Assembly (NCBI GenBank): GCA_020636435.1
Contig: JACJXX010000002.1
Location: 3,596,001 to 3,660,000, forward strand
Length of the DNA stretch: 64,000 bases
Source: Lewinellaceae bacterium
Lineage (GTDB): Bacteria; Bacteroidota; Bacteroidia; Chitinophagales; Saprospiraceae
Direction: 5' to 3'
The notes under the pieces are model-generated. The model did no database searches, was not told the origin of the DNA, and saw only the letters and a program-made list of their open reading frames with translations. Position 1 is the stretch's first letter, and each line of letters begins with the position of its first letter. Below, piece by piece: positions 14,769 through 23,823 of this stretch. The position numbers and the translations under genes are program-made.

Positions 14769-17510
14769 ATGGATGCCGGGATCATCATATTCATATCGAT
14801 AGCTTATGTAGCCTTCCTTTTCCTCATCGCTTATGCAGCCGAAAAGCGGGAAAAAGCCGGCCGGAGCCTGGTCAACAATTCGGTCATCTATTCTCTTTCC
14901 CTCGCCGTTTATTGCACTGCCTGGACCTACTACGGCAGCGTGGGCAGGGCGGCCACCAGCGGGCTTGGGTTTCTGCCCATTTATATCGGCCCGGCCATCA
15001 TAGCTCCGCTTTGGTGGATTTTGCTCAAGAAGATCATCGTCATCAGCAAATCGCAACGGATCACCTCCATTGCCGATTTCATATCTTCGCGTTACGGCAA
15101 AAGCACCTGGCTGGGGGTTATTGCCACGCTCATTGCCGTTTTTGGGATCATCCCCTACATCTCTATTCAGCTCAAGGCCATTTCCACCAGTTTCGACCTT
15201 CTGGTTACCGGGCAGAGCACCCTCTATCGGCACGCAGAGATTCCTTTTTACCTGGACTCTGCGTTGTACATCGCCATTGCCCTGGCCGTTTTCACCATCC
15301 TGTTCGGCACCCGAAACCTGGACCCCAACGAACGGCACGAGGGCCTGGTAGCCGCTATCGCTTTCGAGTCGCTGCTCAAATTGATCGCATTCCTGACCAT
15401 CGGGGTTTTCGTCACGTTTTGGGTGTATGACGGTTTTGGCAGCCTCTTCCGCCACGCAATGGCGAATCCGAGCCTGTCCCGCCTGTTTTCTCTGGAAGAT
15501 GCCGGGATAAACGGCTGGGAGTGGTTTTGGCTCTCCTTCCTCTCGATGTCAGCCGTGATGTTGCTGCCCCGGCAGTTCCACGTAGCGGTGGTCGAGAACA
15601 CCAACCCCAGCCACGTCGGCAAAGCCTCCTGGCTGTTTCCTCTGTACCTGTTGTTGATCAACATATTTGTCCTGCCCATCGCCATTGCCGGCCTGGATCA
15701 ATTTCCCGCCGGCACTTTTGAGCCGGATAGCTTTGTATTGAGCCTGCCGTTAGCCTACGGCAAAGATATCCTGGCCCTTTTTGTCGGCCTGGGAGGTTTC
15801 TCTGCCGCAACCAGCATGGTAATCGTGGCGGTGATTGCCCTCAGCATTATGATCGGCAACAACCTGGTCCTGCCCCTGATCCTGAGGACGCAGGCTTTTC
15901 ACGAAGGGCAATATGGCAACCTCAGCGGGCGCCTGATCGGCATCCGCCGCATCAGCATTGTAGTCGTCCTGCTGTTGGCCTACGGGTATTTCAAAGCCGT
16001 CGGAGAGCAATACAGCCTGGTTACGGTAGGCCTGATCTCCTTTACCGCCATCGCCCAGTTCGTTCCGGCCGTCCTGGGGGGAATCTACTGGAAGAGGGCC
16101 ACCAAAATGGGCGCCCTCTGGGGCCTGCTTGCCGGATTCGGCATCTGGGCTTACACCCTGCCTCTGCCAACCATGGTGGAGACCGGCGTGCTTCCTTTGC
16201 ATTTTATCGAAAACGGCCCCTTCGGCATTGCGTTGCTGAAGCCTCATGAATTGTTCGGCCTCACCGGCACGCATCATATTACACAGGCTGCTTTCTGGAG
16301 CCTGTTGTTTAATTGCGGGATTTATTTCTCGGTTTCCCTGTATACCACCCAGTCTCCGCTTGAAGTTTCGCAAGCCGACCTGTTCGTAGATATTTACAAG
16401 TACCGAAAAGGGAGCGCCGATTACGACATCATGCGCCGGCAGGCGATGGTACAGGACATCCGCATCCTGCTCAACCGCTTTCTCGGCGAACCCCGGGGCA
16501 ACCTGCTGCTCAATGCCTACGAAAATACGCAGCGCATCGACCTGTCCCAGCAACTGATGGCCGGGGCAGACCTGGTCAATTATGCGGAAACGCACCTCGC
16601 CGGAGCCATCGGCGCGGCTTCTGCCAAGATCATCGTCGGGTCCATTACCAAAGAAGAGCCCATCAGCCTGGAAGAAATGTTCAAGGTGCTGGAACAGACC
16701 AAAGAAATCATCCAGTACAGCAAGGCCCTGGAAAAGAAATCGGCGGAACTGGAACGAACGACCAAACAACTCAAAGACGCCAACGAACAGCTGAAGGAAC
16801 TGGACCGCCTCAAAGCGGATTTCATTACCACCGTTACCCACGAACTCCGCACCCCCATAACCTCCATCAAAGCCCTTTCCAGGATCATGCAGGAAACCCC
16901 TGGCCTGCCCGAGGAACAAAAACAGGAGTTCCTGAGCATCGTCGTCAGCGAAAGCGAACGCCTCACCCGGCTGATCAACCAGGTGCTCGACCTGGAAAGA
17001 GTCCAGTCTAACCAGGACAACTGGGCGCTGTCGCCTATCGATTTTGCCGAGGTAGCCGAAAACGCCTTCTCGGGCCTGCGGCAATTGATGCGGGACCGGA
17101 AAATCAGCCATGAGCTGGCAATCGAAAACCGGCCGCTGAAGGTCATGGGGCATATCGACCGCCTGACCCAGGTAGTGGTCAACCTCATCTCCAATGCCAT
17201 AAAATTCTGCGAGGCCGAAGAAGGCGCCATCGCCGTCCGGTTGTGGCGATCCGGCCCAATGGCTATCCTGGAGGTGAAGGACAACGGGCGGGGCATCCCG
17301 GAAAAAGACCAAAAGCTGATCTTTGAAAAATTCACCCAGCTGAGCGATGAAATACGGGGCAAGCCTAAGGGCAGCGGCCTGGGGCTGTTCATCTCCCATT
17401 CGATCGTGCTACAGCACCACGGCAACATCCGCGTTGAAAGCCAGCCGGGGCAAGGCGCTGCCTTTATTGTAGAAATACCTCTACTGGCGGGTAATGGAGA
17501 ATTGAAATAA
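14769..17510 (+). CDS. SLC5-STAC-type sensor histidine kinase (CbrA-like)
   Basis: A 913-residue inner-membrane kinase. Residues 1 to about 510 form an SSS-transporter-like domain with 12-13 helices. About 555-625 is a STAC-like linker domain ending in LAGAIGAASAKIIVGSI. A coiled-coil (about 640-680) leads to HisKA with the phospho-acceptor His691 in TVTHELRTP. HATPase_c follows, with N box NLISNAIKF, G1 VKDNGRGIP, and GSGLGLFIS. It has no PAS and no receiver domain, unlike many CbrA proteins. The receiver is encoded separately 89 bases downstream. The transporter domain presumably senses or imports the carboxylate, and control of acs is the likely output (inference). Confidence 0.93.
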   Translation: MDAGIIIFISIAYVAFLFLIAYAAEKREKAGRSLVNNSVIYSLSLAVYCTAWTYYGSVGRAATSGLGFLPIYIGPAIIAPLWWILLKKIIVISKSQRITSIADFISSRYGKSTWLGVIATLIAVFGIIPYISIQLKAISTSFDLLVTGQSTLYRHAEIPFYLDSALYIAIALAVFTILFGTRNLDPNERHEGLVAAIAFESLLKLIAFLTIGVFVTFWVYDGFGSLFRHAMANPSLSRLFSLEDAGINGWEWFWLSFLSMSAVMLLPRQFHVAVVENTNPSHVGKASWLFPLYLLLINIFVLPIAIAGLDQFPAGTFEPDSFVLSLPLAYGKDILALFVGLGGFSAATSMVIVAVIALSIMIGNNLVLPLILRTQAFHEGQYGNLSGRLIGIRRISIVVVLLLAYGYFKAVGEQYSLVTVGLISFTAIAQFVPAVLGGIYWKRATKMGALWGLLAGFGIWAYTLPLPTMVETGVLPLHFIENGPFGIALLKPHELFGLTGTHHITQAAFWSLLFNCGIYFSVSLYTTQSPLEVSQADLFVDIYKYRKGSADYDIMRRQAMVQDIRILLNRFLGEPRGNLLLNAYENTQRIDLSQQLMAGADLVNYAETHLAGAIGAASAKIIVGSITKEEPISLEEMFKVLEQTKEIIQYSKALEKKSAELERTTKQLKDANEQLKELDRLKADFITTVTHELRTPITSIKALSRIMQETPGLPEEQKQEFLSIVVSESERLTRLINQVLDLERVQSNQDNWALSPIDFAEVAENAFSGLRQLMRDRKISHELAIENRPLKVMGHIDRLTQVVVNLISNAIKFCEAEEGAIAVRLWRSGPMAILEVKDNGRGIPEKDQKLIFEKFTQLSDEIRGKPKGSGLGLFISHSIVLQHHGNIRVESQPGQGAAFIVEIPLLAGNGELK

Positions 17511-17599
17511 TGGCGCAGGCAGAGGCCTTGTTTAATTTTTTTTTTTCTTAAAAAGCTGTAAATTTAGCTGCAGATCAAAACCCTCTGAGCCCGCTTGAT

Positions 17600-17983
17600 A
17601 TGGCAGATAAAACCAACACCAAAGTCCTCCTCGTCGATGATGAGCCCAACATCCTCGTGGCGCTTGAATTCCTGGTCAAAAAAGAAGGCTACCAGGTTTT
17701 TAAAGCCCAGAACGGCGAACAGGCCCTGGCCGCCATGGCCGCAGAGCAGCCCCATATCGTCCTGCTGGATGTAATGATGCCGGGAATGGACGGATTTGAG
17801 CTGGCCCGCAAAATCCGGGCTAATGACAAATATGACCATACCCGCATCATCTTCCTGACCGCAAAAGGAACTCAGGAAGACCGCTTTCAGGGCTACGCTA
17901 CCGGGGGCGAAGTCTATATTACCAAACCTTTTGACAATGACGAACTGATTAATACCATAAATGAGGTGGTAGAATTTGGATAA
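17600..17983 (+). CDS. Stand-alone response-regulator receiver
   Basis: A 127-residue CheY-like domain with no output domain. The acidic pair Asp13-Asp14, phospho-acceptor Asp57 (LLDVMMPGMDG), Thr87 (FLTAK) and Lys109 (ITKPF) are all present. It follows the SLC5-type kinase, which lacks its own receiver, and so is its probable phosphorylation partner. With no DNA-binding domain it must act through another protein or a phosphorelay. The stop codon lies inside the terminator hairpin. Confidence 0.93.
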   Translation: MADKTNTKVLLVDDEPNILVALEFLVKKEGYQVFKAQNGEQALAAMAAEQPHIVLLDVMMPGMDGFELARKIRANDKYDHTRIIFLTAKGTQEDRFQGYATGGEVYITKPFDNDELINTINEVVEFG

Positions 17984-18001
17984 TTCATCCAAATTTTTTT
18001 T
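17975..18001 (+). terminator. Intrinsic terminator overlapping the receiver stop codon
   Basis: TTTGGAT (17975-17981), loop AATTC, ATCCAAA (17987-17993), then a run of eight or more T. The TAA stop is partly in the stem. Confidence 0.8.
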
Positions 18002-18131
18002 CTTTGATAAATATAAACATATAAATATCTATATACTTTAACAAACCTAAGTAACGGTCAGCAACAAGTTCTTTTCTATTACCGGAAATAACGTGGTTGC
18101 CAGGCCTTTACAACCGTAAAACCATACCGAT

Positions 18132-20036
18132 ATGACTCTACAGATCAAGTCCTTCGATGAATATAAGGACGTCTATCGCCAAAGCGTGGAAGACCCCGAA
18201 GGTTTCTGGGCAAAACAGGCTTCCACTTTTACCTGGCGAAAAAAGTGGGACAAAGTCCTCGAATGGAATTTCCGGGAACCCGATATCAAGTGGTTTGCCG
18301 GGGGAAAACTCAACATCACCGAGAACTGCCTGGACCGCCACCTTAAGGACCGCGGCGATCAGGTAGCTATACTTTTCGAACCCAACGACCCCGATGCTCC
18401 GGTACAAAAGTATACTTACAAAGAATTGCACGCCGCCGTGTGCAAAACTGCCAATGCACTGAAAGCCAACGGCATAGAAAAAGGCGACCGCGTTTGTTTC
18501 TACATGCCTATGGTTCCCGAACTGGCCATTGCCGTATTGGCCTGCGCCCGGATCGGGGCCATTCACTCCGTCGTGTTTGCCGGCTTTTCGGCCCAGGCTC
18601 TGGCCGACCGGATCAAGGACGCTACCTGTAAAATGGTAATCTGCTCCGATTACAATGCCCGCGGCGCCAAAAACATCCCGGTCAAAAAGATCGTTGACGA
18701 TGCTTTGGCCATGGGTTGCGACAGCATTGAAACTGTGCTGGTTCATAAAAATACCGGCGACCCGGTTAGTATGGAAAGCGGGCGCGACAAATGGTGGCAC
18801 GACGAAGTGGACGGGCAGAGCGCCGTATGCGAAGCCACAGAAATGGACGCGGAGGATATGCTTTTCATCCTCTACACCTCCGGCTCTACCGGCAAGCCCA
18901 AGGGGGTTGTCCATACCTGCGGAGGGTACATGGTCTACACCGCTTTCTCCTTTAAGAACGTATTCCAGTACCAGGATGGCGACATTTACTGGTGCACGGC
19001 TGATATCGGCTGGATCACCGGCCATTCCTATATCGTTTACGGGCCGCTCCTGGCCGGCGCCACCACCGTCATGTTCGAAGGCGTGCCGACCTATCCCGAC
19101 GCCGGCCGCTTCTGGGCGGTGTGCGACAAGCACAAGGTCAATCAATTCTATACGGCCCCTACCGCCATACGCGCTTTGATGGCCCAGGGCGACCAATGGG
19201 TAGAGGGATACGGCCTGGGTTCCATTAAGGTGCTGGGCACGGTGGGAGAGCCCATCAATGAAGAGGCGTGGGAGTGGTATTACGAAAAGATAGGCAAAGG
19301 CAATTCTCCCATCGTGGATACCTGGTGGCAAACCGAGACGGGCGGCATTATGATTTCCGGCCTGGGTGCGCTCAGCCCGATGAAACCCGCGCATGCCGGC
19401 TATCCGCTGCCGGGTATACAGCCCTGCCTGCTGGATGCAGACGGCAACGAACTCAGCGGAAATGATGTCGAAGGCCTGCTTTGCGTTAAATTCCCATGGC
19501 CCTCGATGCTGCGGACCACTTACGGCGATCATGAGCGTTGCCGGCAGACCTATTTCTCGGCTTTCCAGGACAAATACTTCACCGGCGACGGCGCCCGGCG
19601 CGACAAAGACGGCATGTACCGGATCATTGGGCGGGTGGACGACGTGATCAACGTTTCCGGCCACCGCATGGGCACGGCCGAAGTGGAGAATGCGATCAAC
19701 GAACACCCTAAAGTGGTGGAATCAGCTGTGGTGGGTTATCCTCACGACATCAAAGGCCAGGGCATTTACGCCTATGTCATCACCGCCGGGCCCATCGAAG
19801 ATGAGGAAGAATTCCGAAAAGAAATCCTGAAGGTCGTCACCAAGGAGATCGGCCCGATTGCCAAGCCGGACAAGATTCAGATCGTCTCCGGCCTGCCCAA
19901 GACGCGTTCGGGGAAGATCATGCGCCGGATCCTTCGCAAGGTGGCTTCGGGCGACACTTCCAACCTCGGCGATACTTCCACCCTGCTCAATCCGGAAGTG
20001 GTCGACGAGATTAAAGGTGGAGCGCATAGCGCTTAA
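18132..20036 (+). CDS. acs: Acetyl-CoA synthetase (acetate--CoA ligase, AMP-forming)
   Basis: A 634-residue cytosolic enzyme that activates acetate to acetyl-CoA through acetyl-AMP. The N-terminal ACS domain starts near EDPEGFWAKQAS. The ATP/AMP-binding P-loop YTSGSTGKPKG begins at Tyr248. The DTWWQTETGG motif of the adenylating core is present. The C-terminal lid contains GRVDDVINVSGHRMGTAEVE and PKTRSGKIMRR, with Lys595, the residue acetylated in regulated Acs proteins. The length is normal. It follows the kinase and receiver, so acetate sensing, uptake and activation are clustered. The ATG at 18132 is preceded by an AT-rich promoter region. Confidence 0.97.
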   Translation: MTLQIKSFDEYKDVYRQSVEDPEGFWAKQASTFTWRKKWDKVLEWNFREPDIKWFAGGKLNITENCLDRHLKDRGDQVAILFEPNDPDAPVQKYTYKELHAAVCKTANALKANGIEKGDRVCFYMPMVPELAIAVLACARIGAIHSVVFAGFSAQALADRIKDATCKMVICSDYNARGAKNIPVKKIVDDALAMGCDSIETVLVHKNTGDPVSMESGRDKWWHDEVDGQSAVCEATEMDAEDMLFILYTSGSTGKPKGVVHTCGGYMVYTAFSFKNVFQYQDGDIYWCTADIGWITGHSYIVYGPLLAGATTVMFEGVPTYPDAGRFWAVCDKHKVNQFYTAPTAIRALMAQGDQWVEGYGLGSIKVLGTVGEPINEEAWEWYYEKIGKGNSPIVDTWWQTETGGIMISGLGALSPMKPAHAGYPLPGIQPCLLDADGNELSGNDVEGLLCVKFPWPSMLRTTYGDHERCRQTYFSAFQDKYFTGDGARRDKDGMYRIIGRVDDVINVSGHRMGTAEVENAINEHPKVVESAVVGYPHDIKGQGIYAYVITAGPIEDEEEFRKEILKVVTKEIGPIAKPDKIQIVSGLPKTRSGKIMRRILRKVASGDTSNLGDTSTLLNPEVVDEIKGGAHSA

Positions 20037-20055
20037 CCTGGCGCATCTTGCTTTG

Positions 20056-20127
20056 GATGCTTTGGATGCTTTGGATGCTGTAGATGCTTTGGATGCTGTA
20101 GATGCTATAGATGCTGTAGATGCTTTG
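20056..20127 (+). repeat. Eight tandem 9-bp units GATGCT(TTG/GTA/ATA)
   Basis: Unit order by last three bases: TTG, TTG, GTA, TTG, GTA, ATA, GTA, TTG. The inverse, AGCATCCATAGCATC, lies at about 20192-20206, so the repeat can fold back over the hairpin between. A 9-bp unit would keep a reading frame, but the tract is downstream of the acs stop. Confidence 0.85.
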
Positions 20128-20163
20128 GATAGCCAGCATCCATCGCCCGAAGGGCTTAGCATC

Positions 20164-20190
20164 ACCCTGTTCCGCAAAGCGGAATAGGGT
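20164..20190. terminator. 12-bp GC-rich hairpin between acs and the PrpE-like gene
   Basis: ACCCTGTTCCGC and GCGGAATAGGGT pair completely (one G-U) around loop AAA. No T-run follows, so it may be an RNA-stability or processing hairpin rather than a strong terminator. Confidence 0.5.
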
Positions 20191-20289
20191 AAGCATCCAT
20201 AGCATCTCATCAATGCAGGTATCTCTTTTTTACGTCCCTGTCTCACTATAAAATTCACCGCGCTCCTGGCGCGAGAAAAAAACTGGATC

Positions 20290-22188
20290 ATGACCTATCA
20301 AGCGTTCTACGACAAAAGCATGTCATCGCCTGAAGATTTTTGGAGAGAACAGGCAGAAGCCATTCCCTGGTTTGAAAAACCGGGCCGGATACTATCCAAA
20401 GATGAAGAAGGGCTGTACCGATGGTACGAAGGCGGAGTGCTCAACACCTCCTACATTGTCCTGGATTATCATGTTGAAAATGGCCGTGGCAAGCAGGTAG
20501 CCTTGTACTACGACTCGCCGGTAACCGGCGAAAAACAGGCCTTTACCTACGAAGAACTGCTCGAAGAGGCCAGGCTGTTTGCCGGAGTGCTCAAAGCCCG
20601 GGGCGTCCGCAAGGGAGACACCGTGATCATCTACATGCCTATGATCCCCCAAACGGTGATCGCTATGCTGGCCTGCGCCCGCCTGGGGGCCATCCACTCG
20701 GTGGTATTTGGCGGCTTTGCCCCTCATGAGCTGGCCATCCGCATCGACGACGCCCAACCCAAATACCTGCTGGCGGCCAGTTGCGGCATCGAAATCTCCA
20801 AGGTCATTGATTACATGAAGATCGTCAACGCCGCTCTGGAAGAAGCGGAACATCAGATGGAAGGCTGCATCGTCTACCAGCGCCCGCAACTGAAGGCGCC
20901 CCTGAAGGCAGGGCGCGACCACGACTGGGAGGAACTGCTGGCGCAGGCCGAACCGGCGGATTACACCCCGGTGCAGGCCACCGACCCTCTTTATATTCTA
21001 TACACTTCCGGCACCACCGGCCGGCCCAAAGGAGTGATGCGCGACAACGGGGGCCACGCGGTGGCCATGAAGTTCAGCATGCAGCACATCTATGGCGTAG
21101 AGCCCGGCGATGTTTACTGGGCGGCGTCCGACGTAGGCTGGGTGGTCGGGCACTCCTACATCGTTTATGCGCCGCTCATCCATGGCTGCTCCACCATCCT
21201 CTACGAAGGCAAGCCGGTTAAGACGCCCGATGCGGGCAGCTTCTGGCGGGTGATGGAAGAATACAAGGTGAAGGTGTTCTTCACGGCGCCCACCGCGTTC
21301 CGCGCCATCAAAAAAGAGGATTCCGGCGGAGCGCTCAAAAAGCAATACGATACCAGCAGCCTGAAATACCTTTTCCTGGCCGGCGAACGTTGCGACGTCG
21401 CTACCCTGGAGTGGTGCGGCGGCCTGCTTCAGGTCCCGGTGATCGACCACTGGTGGCAAACCGAATCCGGCTGGCCCATGCTGGCCAATATGGTGGGGGT
21501 CGAAATGCTGCCCATCAAACCCGGCTCCGCTGCCAAGCCGGTCTGCGGGTACGACCTTCGGGTAGTCGGGCACGATGGAGAAAGCCTGCCGGCGAAACAG
21601 GAAGGAGCCGTGGTCATCCGCCTGCCCCTGCCGCCAGGATGCCTGCCCAACCTGTGGAACGACACTGCCCGCTTTCTTTCTTCCTACATGAGCGCCTACC
21701 CCGGCTATTATTTCACCGGCGACGGAGGATACATCGACGAAGACGGCTATGTGTTCATCACCGGCCGCATCGACGACATCATCAACGTGGCGGGGCACCG
21801 CCTGTCAACCGCCAAGATGGAGGAAGTCGTAGCTTCCCACCCGGCTGTTGCCGAATGCGCCGTCATCGGTATTGAAGACCAGATGAAAGGCCAGATACCG
21901 GTGGGCTTCGTCGTGCTGAAAGGCGGAGTGAAAAAATCTGAAGAGGAAATGGAACTGGAACTGGTGCAGATGGTGCGCACGAAAGTTGGCCCGGTAGCAT
22001 CGTTCAAAAAAGTGGCCATCGTGCAGCGGCTGCCCAAAACCCGGTCGGGCAAAATCCTGCGCCGCATTATGCGCCACATCGCCGACGGCAAACCCTTTAA
22101 CCCTCCTTCCACGATAGAAGACATGACGGTGCTGCCCGAGCTGGAAGACCTGATGAAGGAGAAACACATCGGACAGGGCGCAGAATAA
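20290..22188 (+). CDS. Acyl-CoA synthetase, propionate--CoA ligase (PrpE)-like
   Basis: A 632-residue AMP-forming ligase paralogous to the preceding acs. It has P-loop YTSGTTGRPKGV, core motif DHWWQTESGWP, lid GRIDDIINVAGHRLSTAKME, and the PKTRSGKILRR lysine site. The combination of SGTTGRPKG and WWQTESGWP is typical of PrpE-type propionyl-CoA synthetases rather than Acs, so propionate or a short-chain acid is the likely substrate, which is not certain. It lies 253 bases after acs on the same strand and completes the carboxylate-activation pair. A strong hairpin follows. Confidence 0.85.
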   Translation: MTYQAFYDKSMSSPEDFWREQAEAIPWFEKPGRILSKDEEGLYRWYEGGVLNTSYIVLDYHVENGRGKQVALYYDSPVTGEKQAFTYEELLEEARLFAGVLKARGVRKGDTVIIYMPMIPQTVIAMLACARLGAIHSVVFGGFAPHELAIRIDDAQPKYLLAASCGIEISKVIDYMKIVNAALEEAEHQMEGCIVYQRPQLKAPLKAGRDHDWEELLAQAEPADYTPVQATDPLYILYTSGTTGRPKGVMRDNGGHAVAMKFSMQHIYGVEPGDVYWAASDVGWVVGHSYIVYAPLIHGCSTILYEGKPVKTPDAGSFWRVMEEYKVKVFFTAPTAFRAIKKEDSGGALKKQYDTSSLKYLFLAGERCDVATLEWCGGLLQVPVIDHWWQTESGWPMLANMVGVEMLPIKPGSAAKPVCGYDLRVVGHDGESLPAKQEGAVVIRLPLPPGCLPNLWNDTARFLSSYMSAYPGYYFTGDGGYIDEDGYVFITGRIDDIINVAGHRLSTAKMEEVVASHPAVAECAVIGIEDQMKGQIPVGFVVLKGGVKKSEEEMELELVQMVRTKVGPVASFKKVAIVQRLPKTRSGKILRRIMRHIADGKPFNPPSTIEDMTVLPELEDLMKEKHIGQGAE

Positions 22189-22210
22189 ATAAACTGAATC
22201 GCCGGCGGCT

Positions 22211-22253
22211 TGTTTTTCAGATGAAGCACATTTGTTGCTTCATCTGAAAAACA
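22211..22253. terminator. Perfect 18-bp hairpin after the PrpE-like gene
   Basis: TGTTTTTCAGATGAAGCA (22211-22228) and its exact inverse (22236-22253) flank a 7-base loop. A TTG-initiated frame for the next gene would start inside it, which argues for the later start used below. The stem is AT-rich at its base, and no T-run follows on the plus strand. Confidence 0.6.
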
Positions 22254-22273
22254 AAAACAGATGCATTGGCGAT

Positions 22274-23335
22274 ATGATGAAAGGCAACGTCCCGTCTAAA
22301 AAAAAATCCATCGTCCCGATAAGCTCCAGGCTCCGGGAATACCTCCAGCGCCACAGCCGTGCTGTAAACCTGACCATTCAATACCGCGACCTGCTCAGGT
22401 ACCAATCCTCCGTGCCCCTCATCGACCAGCAGGGCAACGATACGCTGTGGGAAACCGTTTACTACTCCGAATCCGACCGGCTGGAGATCAACGACGCGAT
22501 GAAGCGGATTTACGCCCTGCTGAAAACGGACGGCGACGTGGAGGTCCTCGACCACCTCACCGTGGCGCGCATCGACTTCTGCACCTTCGGCAACACGAAA
22601 CCTTTCCGGATTCGCATCATCAACCGCCTCAACGACAACTACGACCATTTCTACGTTAAAAAAGCCGACGCCTCCCGCATATACGGGCTGGAGCTGGAAG
22701 ACATTCTCTCCCCCAACCGGGTCATGTTTATGGTCGACCGGGATACGCTTATCGAAGAACACGTTGCCGGCATTCCCGGCGACGACTTCATGAGGCGCAA
22801 CCTGGAAGACACTACCTTCAACCAGATTCGGATTGCCAAAGAGTTCATCAAATTCAACGAACGCTGTTTTGTGCGCCTGCTCGGAGATATGCGCTCCTAC
22901 AACTACGTGGTGGATATCACCCCCGATATCGAAGGCTCTCAGTTTAGAATGCGGGCCATTGATTTTGACCAGCAGTCTTTCGAAGGCCGAAAGAGTTTCT
23001 ACCTGCCTCAATATTTCAAGGAGAACAACCCCATCATCTTCCTGGGCATGCACCACATGCGGCCGGAAACGGTCAAACAGTACCAAATGGAAGAACGAAG
23101 CCTAATCGCCGCCCGGGTAAAAACCTCGGACGGGCAATTTGCCGACCTGATGGAAGTAATGGTCAAAGATGAGCTCTCGACGGACGAAAAGATCGTTCAA
23201 CTCAAGGAAGAACTGGCCTATCACCACAAAAACAACTTGTTCTGGAATTGCAAAACCATGGGGGAGATTGTGTTGACCAACATACAACTGCTCCTTCAAA
23301 AGGATTTTAAACAGAGCATCCTTTACGAGGAATAA
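22274..23335 (+). CDS. Conserved hypothetical protein, unknown
   Basis: A 353-residue soluble protein without signal peptide or membrane segments. I do not recognise a domain. Notable segments are LTIQYRDLLRY near the N-terminus, TVARIDFCTFGNTKPFRIRIINR, and a C-terminal MVKDELSTDEKIVQLKEEL. The ATG at 22274 is preferred over a TTG at 22232, which lies in the hairpin. It is separated from the ligase by the 18-bp hairpin, so it is probably an independent unit. Codon use and base composition match the neighbours, and there is no sign of transfer. Confidence 0.75.
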   Translation: MMKGNVPSKKKSIVPISSRLREYLQRHSRAVNLTIQYRDLLRYQSSVPLIDQQGNDTLWETVYYSESDRLEINDAMKRIYALLKTDGDVEVLDHLTVARIDFCTFGNTKPFRIRIINRLNDNYDHFYVKKADASRIYGLELEDILSPNRVMFMVDRDTLIEEHVAGIPGDDFMRRNLEDTTFNQIRIAKEFIKFNERCFVRLLGDMRSYNYVVDITPDIEGSQFRMRAIDFDQQSFEGRKSFYLPQYFKENNPIIFLGMHHMRPETVKQYQMEERSLIAARVKTSDGQFADLMEVMVKDELSTDEKIVQLKEELAYHHKNNLFWNCKTMGEIVLTNIQLLLQKDFKQSILYEE

Positions 23336-23340
23336 AAAAA

Positions 23341-23367
23341 CCTCCCTCCAAAAAGTACGGAGAGAGG
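23341..23367 (-). terminator. Weak hairpin in the 3' region of the hypothetical gene
   Basis: CCTCCCTCC pairs with GGAGAGAGG with one mismatch. A T-run follows only on the minus strand, so its direction is unclear. Confidence 0.3.
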
Positions 23368-23538
23368 CTATCCCAAAAACCGATTATATATATCGCAAAA
23401 ATCTAAATTTATTCCCGAAATAAAAAGCCTTTGGGCAACTTTTATATTTAAAGTTAATGTTTGGTTTTGAGGCTAAGGTTCAGGCTAATATTTTAAGCTC
23501 AGGCTAAGGTTAAGGCCAGGAAATCAAGACACAGCCTA

Positions 23539-23590
23539 CTCCACCTCAACCTCAACCTCAACCTCAACCTCAACCTCAACCTCAACCTCT
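23539..23590 (+). repeat. Tandem hexamer CTCAAC
   Basis: Eight or so CTCAAC/CTCAACC-type units follow a looser stretch of CAGGCTAAGG words (about 23460-23520). No coding sense is visible. The interval 23336-23823 otherwise contains only the palindromic element listed next. Confidence 0.8.
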
Positions 23591-23613
23591 CAAACCTGCT
23601 TCCGCCGAGCTTA

Positions 23614-23772
23614 AGGGGCCGGAGAAAAATAAGTTCCCCGTTTCAGGTGAGCTATTTTTTTGCCAGACGAGGCGTGAGGAGGAAGCATAGCGGGGCTACG
23701 TGACCGACGAGCAACGAAGTATGGCGGAAAAAGAGCCGCATCAAATGGGGAAGTTATTCTTCGCCGGGCCCT
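23614..23772. mobile_element. Palindromic MITE-like element
   Basis: The two ends, AGGGGCCGGAGAAAAATAAG at 23614 and its imperfect inverse ending in CGCCGGGCCCT at 23772, extend inward as inverted arms of about 35 bases including CTTCCCC/GGGGAAG. The centre contains CATAGCGGGGCTACGTGACC and its weak inverse. The whole 159 bases can fold on itself, and no open frame is present. No clear target duplication is seen. Confidence 0.55.
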
Positions 23773-23823
23773 AAACAAATCAAAGGTTCTACGGGTTGTT
23801 CATTCTAAAAATACCGAGACAAC

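Noticed and set aside
15750..17399. 549-residue open frame antisense to the sensor kinase
   Set aside because: Mirror of the kinase coding sequence, no start signals or domains.
18138..19706. 522-residue open frame antisense to acs
   Set aside because: Lies wholly within acs on the other strand; no family resemblance.
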